From: an uncultured Eubacteriales bacterium
Lineage (GTDB): Bacteria > Bacillota > Clostridia > Oscillospirales > Oscillospiraceae
DNA length: 22,740 nucleotides
Direction: 5' to 3'
Assembly: GCA_902465435.1 (NCBI GenBank)
Contig: CABQNH010000031.1
Coordinates: 1-22,740 of the forward strand
Shown: positions 1 through 5,822 of the stretch, one piece after another
Layout of the letters: the number at the start of each line of letters is the position of its first letter
Numbering within the stretch: position 1 is the first letter of the stretch
Made by a program: the position numbers and the translations under genes
Notes under the pieces: model-generated
Told to the model about the DNA's origin: nothing
Database searches by the model: none
The model's input: only the letters and a program-made list of their open reading frames with translations

Positions 1-57
1 AATCGCCAAAAATGTTTTCTCATTTTGACGGTTACGGACTTTATTGACAGCCTGAAG
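1..57 (+). repeat. Dispersed element, copy 1 (inverted partner at 1916-1972)
   Basis: Aligned without gaps to the reverse complement of 1916-1972, I count 43 identities in 57 positions. The first 37 positions match at 31, including a shared TTTTGACGGTT at 23-33. Each copy contains an internal inverted repeat of the type CGYCAAAA...TTTTGACG, and each is followed within 20 nt by a hairpin. The two copies face inward and bracket ptsI. Copy 1 may extend left beyond the window. Its nature (dispersed repeat, mobile-element end, regulatory leader) is unknown. Confidence 0.6.
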
Positions 58-83
58 GGGCAGGATTTGATGAATCCTGCCCC
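57..83. terminator. Hairpin beyond the 3' end of ptsI, probable terminator
   Basis: There is an 11-bp perfect stem (57-67 with 73-83) and a 5-nt loop. Read on the plus strand it is followed by CTTTATT; on the minus strand, the direction of ptsI, no clear T-run follows. It could end the ptsI transcript from the right, or a plus-strand transcript from the left. The T-rich side favours plus-strand use. Confidence 0.5.
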
Positions 84-84
84 C

Positions 85-120
85 TTTATTAAAGGATATG
101 TTTGTTTATTAAAGGATATG
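85..120. repeat. Tandem direct repeat, two 16-nt units at 20-nt spacing
   Basis: TTTATTAAAGGATATG occurs at 85-100 and again, identical, at 105-120, separated by TTTG. It lies between the hairpin at 57-83 and the stop codon of ptsI. It may be a replication-slippage product; no function can be assigned. Confidence 0.8.
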
Positions 121-140
121 ATTTTACTTGCTGCCCCGCC

Positions 141-1817
141 TTATTCGCAGTACAGCATCACCTCTGCCGTCGTATCGCAGGAAAGCACCTTCTGCGCCAA
201 CTGCTTTGCCTCCGACTCCTTCAGCTTCTGCAGCCGCAGCTTCAGCTCCGGCACCTTGCCGGACGAAACGCTGAACTCGTCAAGTCCCATGCCGAGCAAA
301 ATGGGGAACGCCTTGGCGTCGCTTGCGAATTCACCGCACATGCCGACCGGGATCCCAGCCGCATGACCGGCGCGAATCACCGTCTGAATTGCCTGCAGGA
401 CAGCCGGACGGAAGGGATCATAGAGATAAGACAGCTTACGGTTGCCGCGATCTGCCGCCAGCACATACTGCGTCAGGTCGTTTGTGCCGATAGAGAAGAA
501 ATCGACGTGCTTGGCAAAGCGATCTGCCATCAGGACGGACGCAGGCGTCTCGATCATCATGCCGACCTTCACATTTTCATTGAATTCCTTGCCCTCGACG
601 CGAAGCTCCTGCTTGCAGGTCTCCAGAAGCGCATGCGCCTCGTTCAATTCCTCCATGCAGACCATCATCGGATACATGATGCGCAGATTGCCGAACGCTG
701 CGGCGCGCAGCAGCGCGCGAAGCTGCGTTTTAAACAGCGCGTGGTCGCCAAGGCAGAGTCGGATGGCGCGGTATCCCAGGAAGGGATTCTCCTCGGCATC
801 AAAGGAAAAGTACGGAAGCTGCTTATCGCCGCCGATGTCCAGTGTACGGATAATCAGTTCGCGCTCTCCCATACGGCGAGCCGCCTCGGCATAAACCGCA
901 AACTGCTCCTCCTCGGTCGGGAAATGCGTGTTCTCCATATAAAGGAACTCCGTGCGGAACAGGCCGACGCCCATTGCACCGCTTGCCAGCGCGCGGTCAA
1001 TATCCGTCAGATTTCCCACGTTGGCATAGATCTGCACCTTGTGACCGTCCGCCGTTTCTGCCGGAAGGTTTGCCGCCGCCTTGAGCGTCTCATGGTAGCG
1101 CCGCTGCTCCTCCAAGAGCTTTCGGTAGTGCGCAACCGTCTCTTCATCCGGGCAAACCGCGATTTCGCCGCTCTTCGCGTTCATCGCGATCATCGCACCA
1201 TCCGTGACCGCGTCAAGAATTCCGCTGACGCCGACCAGCGCCGGAATTCCAAGCCCCTTCGCCATGATCGCAACGTGGCTCGTAACGCCGCCCTCCTCCG
1301 TAATGAAGCCGTCCACATAGTCCAGATTCATGTTTGCCGTATCGGACGGCGTCAAATCGCGCGCCACGATCACGCAGTGGCGGTTCATGCCGGAGAGCCT
1401 TCTGTCCTCCATGCCCTTCAGCTTTAAGAGCAGGCGCTTTCCAATGTCCCGAATATCCGCGCCGCGTGCGCGCATATATTCGTCCTCCATCTGGTCGAAA
1501 ATCATGGCATAGGCGGCAATGACATCCTCAACCGCCCACTCGGCGTTCTTTTCCTCGCCGAGGATGGCATCCTCGACCTCCTGCGCAATGGTCGGATCCT
1601 GTGCAAGCTCCAGATGGGCGGCAAAAATTGCGTCGCGCTCTGCCAAAACGGTCAGCTCGTCCGCAACGCCCTGCGCCGCATTTTGGAAGCGCAGCAGCTC
1701 TGCCTGCTTGTCGTCAGCCTGCGAATGCACCGCGGAATAGTCCTGCTCTTTCACGACAAAGGCCGGTGCCAGCGCAATGCCGGAGGTAAAGCAGCGGTTA
1801 GCTTTCAATGTCTGCAT
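141..1817 (-). CDS. ptsI: PTS Enzyme I (phosphoenolpyruvate-protein phosphotransferase)
   Basis: Enzyme I takes phosphate from phosphoenolpyruvate in the cytoplasm and passes it to HPr, the first step of all PTS sugar uptake. The product is 558 aa; the family is usually about 570. The phospho-histidine motif GGVTSHVAIMAKG places the active His near residue 182. A C-terminal PEP-binding TIM barrel is indicated by GLFRTEFLYM, the MYPM segment, and FFSIGTNDLTQY followed by AADR. I chose ATG at 1817: GGAGA lies 7 nt upstream, and the longer TTG start at 1829 would overlap that site. It is the last gene of the PTS locus, separated from the HAD gene by about 400 nt, so it may have its own promoter. 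Finding ptsI in a sugar-specific locus away from a classic ptsHI pair is unusual. The identification is firm. Confidence 0.97.
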   Translation of the reverse strand: MQTLKANRCFTSGIALAPAFVVKEQDYSAVHSQADDKQAELLRFQNAAQGVADELTVLAERDAIFAAHLELAQDPTIAQEVEDAILGEEKNAEWAVEDVIAAYAMIFDQMEDEYMRARGADIRDIGKRLLLKLKGMEDRRLSGMNRHCVIVARDLTPSDTANMNLDYVDGFITEEGGVTSHVAIMAKGLGIPALVGVSGILDAVTDGAMIAMNAKSGEIAVCPDEETVAHYRKLLEEQRRYHETLKAAANLPAETADGHKVQIYANVGNLTDIDRALASGAMGVGLFRTEFLYMENTHFPTEEEQFAVYAEAARRMGERELIIRTLDIGGDKQLPYFSFDAEENPFLGYRAIRLCLGDHALFKTQLRALLRAAAFGNLRIMYPMMVCMEELNEAHALLETCKQELRVEGKEFNENVKVGMMIETPASVLMADRFAKHVDFFSIGTNDLTQYVLAADRGNRKLSYLYDPFRPAVLQAIQTVIRAGHAAGIPVGMCGEFASDAKAFPILLGMGLDEFSVSSGKVPELKLRLQKLKESEAKQLAQKVLSCDTTAEVMLYCE

Positions 1818-1915
1818 AGTGTTCTCCAATCTGTACTTTGTGCATTGTTATTTTTTCGGCGGAAACGCCCCGCCGATTGTTCCGATCCCTTTGCGCATGC
1901 AGGGGAAGCTCCGCT

Positions 1916-1972
1916 TCCCAGACTGTCCGGAAAGCCCGCAACCGTCAAAACAGGAAAACAATTTTGACGATT
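1916..1972 (-). repeat. Dispersed element, copy 2 (inverted partner of 1-57)
   Basis: On the minus strand this stretch matches 1-57 at 43 of 57 positions. It contains a perfect 8-bp inverted repeat (CGTCAAAA at 1943-1950, TTTTGACG at 1962-1969). A 7-bp hairpin (1903-1909 with 1913-1919) follows directly on the minus strand, at nearly the same distance as the hairpin behind copy 1. It lies in the presumed 5' leader of ptsI. Confidence 0.6.
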
Positions 1973-2168
1973 TTCACTTTCAACGCGTCCATTTCACTTT
2001 ATGGGAAAATTCAAATAAATTAAGCTTAAAAACGAGGATAATACTCCTTGCTTTGACTTCCTTCGGAACTCGCGGCCTACCGTACCTACGTATTTAGGCG
2101 GACGCGAGTTTCAAGGGAACCTCTGATTCTATCCCCAAGGATGGATGTCGGGATTCCCAAGAATGCAT

Positions 2169-2198
2169 TCCGTCCGTGCCGCACGCGGCATGGACGGA
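2169..2198. terminator. Hairpin downstream of the HAD gene, possible terminator or processing site
   Basis: There is a 12-bp stem (2169-2180 with 2187-2198, one G-U or A-C pair depending on strand) around a 6-nt loop, beginning 21 nt after the HAD stop codon. No T-run follows on the minus strand, so it may be a leaky terminator or an mRNA-stabilising hairpin that lowers expression of ptsI relative to the genes before it. Confidence 0.4.
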
Positions 2199-2218
2199 CG
2201 CAATCATGGTTTTTCGTA

Positions 2219-2911
2219 TCATTCCGCCATTTCGGCGCGTAAAAAGTCCGCCAGCGCATCCACCGTATCAAAGACGGCGATCGCCCCGGCCTCGGAAAGC
2301 TCCCCCGGCGCGGCAAAGCCGCAGGGATTGATCCCGATGCAGGCAAGCCCCTGCGCACGCGCGCCCTCCACATCGTAGCGCCGATCGCCGATCATAAGCG
2401 ACCGCCCCGGCAGCGCAGCGTCATCGCCCAACTGCTCCAGCGCGCGGTGGATCACCATTGCCTTGTCCTCCGTCAGGTTGCCGGAAACCTCACTTCCGGC
2501 AATGACGGTAAAATAACGGGAAAGGTCAAAATGCCTCAGCATTTGGGCGCAGTACTCCTGCGGCTTGGACGAGGCGACGCCCAGCCGCAGGCCCCGCGCG
2601 GACAAAAAATCGAGCAGTGCCGGGATTCCCGGTATGACCTTTGCTGCAAACAGTCCCTCCCGCTCGTAATACGAGCAGTACACGGCACGCGCCCGAAGCG
2701 CCTTTTCCGCGGAATAGCCGCACACCTTCTGCAGCATCGGCTGAAACGGCGGCCCGATAAATTGCCGCAGTGCGGCTCGCTCTAACTGCGGCCCGCCCAT
2801 ATCGCGGAGCATCTTCTCGATGCAGCCGAGGATCCCCTCCTGCGAATCGAGAAGCGTTCCGTCCAGATCGAACAGCACATTGCGAACGGCGGCGAAGCGT
2901 GCGTCTTTCAT
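2219..2911 (-). CDS. HAD-superfamily phosphatase (phosphoglycolate phosphatase-like)
   Basis: This is a predicted cytoplasmic phosphatase of 230 aa acting on a small phosphorylated metabolite, possibly a sugar phosphate. The HAD motifs are visible in order: motif I FDLDGTLLDS near residue 13, motif II ASSKP near 110, and motif III/IV MIGDRRYD near 175. A helical cap of the Gph/PpaX type lies between I and II. I chose ATG at 2911: CGGAGA lies about 10 nt upstream, and it follows the HPr stop codon by 5 nt. The longer frame to 2992 starts inside ptsH and its first 27 residues look non-coding. In the operon it could dephosphorylate a sugar phosphate that accumulates or is the pathway product, but this is inference. 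PpaX, the phosphatase for pyrophosphate from HPr kinase action, is an alternative given its position directly behind ptsH. Confidence 0.9.
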   Translation of the reverse strand: MKDARFAAVRNVLFDLDGTLLDSQEGILGCIEKMLRDMGGPQLERAALRQFIGPPFQPMLQKVCGYSAEKALRARAVYCSYYEREGLFAAKVIPGIPALLDFLSARGLRLGVASSKPQEYCAQMLRHFDLSRYFTVIAGSEVSGNLTEDKAMVIHRALEQLGDDAALPGRSLMIGDRRYDVEGARAQGLACIGINPCGFAAPGELSEAGAIAVFDTVDALADFLRAEMAE

Positions 2912-2916
2912 CGTCG

Positions 2917-3189
2917 TTATTCTCCGAAGCCCGAATCGATCAGCGCTGCCAGCGCCTCCACCGCCTGCTGCTCGTCGATGCCCTCGGCACAAATGGCAAC
3001 CTCCGCACCGGCATTGCAGCCCTCTGCAAGCACCTGCAGAATGGACTTTGCATTGGCGGGCTTGCGCGCGCTTCCCTCCTTGTGCAGCGTGACATTTGCT
3101 TGGAAGGTCTTCGCCAGCGAGACGAATTCCGTTGCCGGTCTGGCATGCAGACCGGTTGCGTTTCTGACGGTCGTTTTCAGTTCATACAT
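2917..3189 (-). CDS. ptsH: HPr family phosphocarrier protein
   Basis: HPr is the small carrier that receives phosphate from Enzyme I and gives it to EIIA domains. The protein is 90 aa. The active site GLHARPAT puts the phosphorylated histidine at His15, exactly the canonical position. The regulatory serine motif KSILQVL is present at Ser49 rather than Ser46, because the preceding loop carries about three extra residues compared with B. subtilis HPr. If an HPr kinase acts here, Ser49 would be its target. GAGGGA lies 6 nt before the ATG. The gene overlaps the end of the gatZ-like gene by 13 nt, so its translation is probably coupled. Its place inside a catabolic operon, not next to ptsI, suggests an HPr dedicated to this sugar or the only HPr of a PTS-poor genome. 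Confidence 0.96.
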   Translation of the reverse strand: MYELKTTVRNATGLHARPATEFVSLAKTFQANVTLHKEGSARKPANAKSILQVLAEGCNAGAEVAICAEGIDEQQAVEALAALIDSGFGE

Positions 3190-4508
3190 ATCGGTTCCCT
3201 CGTAATCGCATAAAGATAATCGTCGATCCTATCGCCGATGTGATCAATCAGCAGCGCCTGCGCGTCATTTTCCACCGCGCCGCTGCGCACCGCCTCATAC
3301 TGCACCGGCATATACTGCATCAGCAGCGCCAGCGGGATCTCCGCCGAGCGCAGATTCTGAAGCAGACGCTCCGTCGCTTCCTGAATGCGCGGATCCGGCA
3401 AATAATACCGGATTCGGTCGGAATAGCTGAATGCGCGCGCAAAGCTGCGGTAGGCCTCCGAGCCGTGGTAATATTTGTCCCAGCGGGAAGGCTCCTCCAG
3501 CATGACGCTGTCCATTACGCTTCGAAGCTCACTTCTATGCCAATTATACAACGGCGCCAGTTCTTTTTCAATAAGCTCCAAAGAAAAAAGTGCCTCGCGA
3601 AGTGCAAAGGTCAGGGCCGGGCCGACCTTCAGAATGGCTATGCCGTCATCCACCATATTGCGCAGAGCATCCCGCGTCTGATAGTCCGTAGAGTGTCCCT
3701 CAAACACCATACCGTCCAGCTTCTCCCGCGTTGCCGTCAGTTGCGCGGCCGCCGCGCGGTCATAGCCCAGCACCGTCTGATCTGCGAACTCTACACCCGG
3801 CTGCACGACGATCGCGATCACGCGCTGCCAGACCTCGTCAAGTCCGAACGCCGCGAACGTCTCGCGGAAGGTACGGACGGTCGCAAGGCAGTCTGCCGGA
3901 TCCGTCACGGCAACGGAGTCCTCGTTCTCCTCCGCACCGCCCGGAACCGGCACCTCGCTGCCGATCACATAGACCGGCGGCACGGCGCGCTCTCCCCGGG
4001 CAAGGCGCTCGCGATAGGCGTCCTCCGCAACACGGCAGAGCGTCGCGCCGCGCTGTGCGATCACGCTGTCCGGCAGCCGCGTCTCCCGGCTGTCGTCTCC
4101 CAGACGCATACTGGTGTCCAGATGGATTTTTTCATAACCGGCCAGCACATAGGCACGCACTAGGGTCTTCGCATTTTCCATCGCCTGCTCGGCCGGCAGC
4201 GTGCGCCACGTCAGCGGGCCAAGATGATCGCCGCCCAGCAGCAGCCGCTCCTGCGGAAACTGCTCCTGCTCGGCAAGCTCGCGCACAAACCGCATAAAAT
4301 CCGTCGGCTTCATCCCGGTATAGCCGCCAAACTGGTCGACCTGATTGGCCGTCGATTCAATCAGCACGATCTGTCCTGCGCGCTTGGCGCGGCGCATGGC
4401 GGCGCGGAGCACATACTCGTTCGCGCTGCAGCAGGAATACACGCCGGACAATTCCCCGCAGCCTCTTCGGCGCAGGATCTCCTGAATTGGATTTACAGCT
4501 TGATCCAT
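3177..4508 (-). CDS. GatZ/KbaZ-family protein (tagatose-bisphosphate aldolase 'non-catalytic subunit' family)
   Basis: The 443-aa protein matches GatZ/KbaZ/AgaZ of E. coli (about 420-430 aa) throughout. Shared motifs include ESTANQVDQFGGYTGM (51-66), LGGDHLGP (91-98), IHLDTSM (128-134), EVPVPGGAEE (185-194) and EGHSTDYQT (270-278). In E. coli these proteins support the class II aldolase GatY/KbaY, which splits tagatose-1,6-bisphosphate. No GatY/KbaY-like gene and no tagatose-6-phosphate kinase lies in this operon. Relatives in the wider family (the hexuronate epimerase UxaE, and GatZ-like proteins recalled as fructose-6-phosphate/tagatose-6-phosphate 4-epimerases) act without a partner. A stand-alone C4 epimerase converting tagatose-6-P to fructose-6-P is therefore a reasonable hypothesis. 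ATG at 4508 has GGAGGG 9 nt upstream. The gene overlaps the SIS gene before it by 16 nt. The family call is firm; the reaction is open. Confidence 0.93.
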   Translation of the reverse strand: MDQAVNPIQEILRRRGCGELSGVYSCCSANEYVLRAAMRRAKRAGQIVLIESTANQVDQFGGYTGMKPTDFMRFVRELAEQEQFPQERLLLGGDHLGPLTWRTLPAEQAMENAKTLVRAYVLAGYEKIHLDTSMRLGDDSRETRLPDSVIAQRGATLCRVAEDAYRERLARGERAVPPVYVIGSEVPVPGGAEENEDSVAVTDPADCLATVRTFRETFAAFGLDEVWQRVIAIVVQPGVEFADQTVLGYDRAAAAQLTATREKLDGMVFEGHSTDYQTRDALRNMVDDGIAILKVGPALTFALREALFSLELIEKELAPLYNWHRSELRSVMDSVMLEEPSRWDKYYHGSEAYRSFARAFSYSDRIRYYLPDPRIQEATERLLQNLRSAEIPLALLMQYMPVQYEAVRSGAVENDAQALLIDHIGDRIDDYLYAITREPICMN

Positions 4509-5527
4509 GCAGCAAGTCCCTCCGGTACATCAGGATTCACACCGCAGTGAACGGCGTGGCTGAGTGTCAGCAATTGGATACAATAGAGCATATAGATTGC
4601 AGAGGCCGCGTCGCTTCCGCAGTCGGGAAGCAGGATTCCGGTGCAGCCCTTCAGCTCCGTAACCGCCGGATTGCGGGAGAATACATAAAGCTTGTCCGTT
4701 TTTTTGGCGACGTCGGAAATCAAATCCGTCTGCGGCTTCCACTCCCCGTCCGAGAGGAAGGCCAGCACAAGCGTATTTTCCTGAATCTGCACGATGGGGC
4801 CGTGCCGGACGTCCAGCAGATGATAGAAGTTAGAGTCGCGGCGGCAAATCTCCCGGAAGGCAAGCGCGCCCTCCTCGGCAAGCCCGGCAACACCGCTGTC
4901 CGCCAGTACGACGGCCTTTGTCCAATCGCGCGTACCGGCAAGCCGCATCGGCTCCTCGACCGTTTCGCAGAAGGCGGCGCGCTGCGCGTCCTCCAGGCAA
5001 ATCGTCTGCAGGCACTCCGGCTTGTGCGCCACCGTTGCGGCAAGCATCAGTCCGGCCGCATAGAGGTTGCTCACCGTTCGCGTTTGACAGACGGAGTCGT
5101 CGAACGCCCAAGGGATCACAAGGTTCAGCTCCGCATACTGCTCAATGGGCGCGCCCTGCTTCGCGCAGACCGACACGACCTTGCTTCCGTAGGCCTGCTT
5201 GCACTTGCGCACGGCGGCAATGACCTCACTGGTCGAGCCGGAACGGGAGAGCACCAGCAGCACGGAATTGTAGATCAGCTTTTCATAGTGGGAGAAGTTT
5301 ACCATCAGGTCGCCCGCCGCAATGGCAAAGGCCGGGATCTCGTTTCTCTGCGTGAACTGCAGCGCAGCCGCCTTGGCCAGACTGTAGCTCGAGCCGCAGC
5401 CGATCACGCAAATGGAAACTGCCTCATTAAATGCACTTAAAATCTCCGACTGCTTTTCCTTAAAATACTCCGTCGTTTGCCGGAGTGCAGAAAACTGGCT
5501 CAGGATTTCTTTTTCAGTTTGGTACAT
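4493..5527 (-). CDS. Two-SIS-domain sugar-phosphate isomerase/deaminase (AgaS/GlmS-isomerase-like)
   Basis: SIS (sugar isomerase) domains bind phosphosugars; proteins with two of them interconvert ketose and amino- or aldose-phosphates (AgaS, FrlB, the isomerase half of GlmS). This 344-aa protein shows a first SIS domain with ICVIGCGSSYSLAKAAA and LVLSRSGSTSEVIAAV, a second with VLADSGVAGLAEEGALAFREI, and a DVRHGPI segment like the catalytic-loop region of AgaS and GlmS. ATG at 5527 has a strong GGAGG 8 nt upstream; the upstream in-frame ATG at 5575 lies before this site and a 6-bp hairpin (5551-5570), so I reject it. If AgaS-like, it would turn galactosamine-6-P into tagatose-6-P, which would feed the GatZ-like protein encoded next. 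Fructosamine- or glucosamine-type phosphosugars are alternatives. Substrate confidence is low. Confidence 0.88.
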   Translation of the reverse strand: MYQTEKEILSQFSALRQTTEYFKEKQSEILSAFNEAVSICVIGCGSSYSLAKAAALQFTQRNEIPAFAIAAGDLMVNFSHYEKLIYNSVLLVLSRSGSTSEVIAAVRKCKQAYGSKVVSVCAKQGAPIEQYAELNLVIPWAFDDSVCQTRTVSNLYAAGLMLAATVAHKPECLQTICLEDAQRAAFCETVEEPMRLAGTRDWTKAVVLADSGVAGLAEEGALAFREICRRDSNFYHLLDVRHGPIVQIQENTLVLAFLSDGEWKPQTDLISDVAKKTDKLYVFSRNPAVTELKGCTGILLPDCGSDAASAIYMLYCIQLLTLSHAVHCGVNPDVPEGLAAWIKL

Positions 5528-5550
5528 AATATTCCTCCGTTTGAATTTCA

Positions 5551-5570
5551 CCGGAGCATACAATCTCCGG
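5551..5570 (-). promoter_or_regulatory. Short hairpin just upstream of the SIS-gene ribosome binding site
   Basis: A perfect 6-bp inverted repeat (CCGGAG at 5551-5556, CTCCGG at 5565-5570) ends 9 nt before the GGAGG of the SIS gene. It could stabilise a processed 5' end or modulate initiation. Evidence is limited to the fold. Confidence 0.35.
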
Positions 5571-5593
5571 GACAAAAACGATATGAGAAGTCA

Positions 5594-5623
5594 AATTGCC
5601 GGGGCGCAGCGTCCCCGGCAATT
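5594..5623 (-). terminator. Strong intra-operon hairpin, possible partial terminator
   Basis: A perfect 11-bp stem (AATTGCCGGGG at 5594-5604 with its complement at 5613-5623) has an 8-nt loop. On the minus strand only TTTGAC follows, not a long T-run, so termination would be incomplete. It lies between transporter and catabolic genes and could set their expression ratio. Confidence 0.5.
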
Positions 5624-5822
5624 CTTGTTCATTGGGGACCTCCGAGTCGATCGGCGAGAACAAACGGCGGGCGCGTTTTCGTCAGATCAGCGCTCGAAAA
5701 GTGCAGGGAACCTGAGCGGTTTCCCGGCTTTTCAAGCCGCTGCCTTGGCGGAAGGCTCCCGCCGTTTGCCGCAGGGGATCAATTTGGAGGTTCCATAGGC
5801 TTGGAGTGGTGTGCGGGGGAAA

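Larger units (their letters stand above)
1818..2218. other. Intergenic region between the HAD gene and ptsI
   Basis: No gene is supported in this 400-nt gap. It holds three hairpins (1857-1875, 1903-1919, 2169-2198), copy 2 of the ptsI-flanking element (1916-1972), an AT-rich stretch around 1991-2045 and a short dispersed motif at 2117-2137. I could not find a convincing minus-strand -35/-10 pair for ptsI. Confidence 0.6.
5528..5822. other. Hairpin-rich spacer inside the PTS operon
   Basis: This 295-nt gap between the EIIC gene and the SIS gene has no supported ORF. Besides the strong hairpin at 5594-5623 and the small one at 5551-5570, it contains GC-rich stem-forming stretches between about 5705 and 5780, such as CGGCTT...AAGCCG around 5727-5741. 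The other gaps in this operon are at most 32 nt, so the spacer marks a division between transport genes and catabolic genes, with possible internal termination or mRNA processing. Confidence 0.6.

Noticed and set aside
102..1427. Plus-strand open frame of 441 codons opposite ptsI
   Set aside because: It is antisense to Enzyme I, with Arg/His/Leu-rich composition typical of a shadow frame and no ribosome binding site.
141..1972. ptsI as cargo of an insertion sequence or integron-like element
   Set aside because: Flanking elements are related, but there is no transposase, no recognisable terminal inverted repeat of a known family and no visible target duplication; reported only as inverted elements.
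3240..5440. Plus-strand open frames opposite the gatZ-like and SIS genes (3240-4163 and 4487-5440)
   Set aside because: Both are antisense to genes with strong family motifs; the composition is rich in Arg, His and Leu and lacks known domains.
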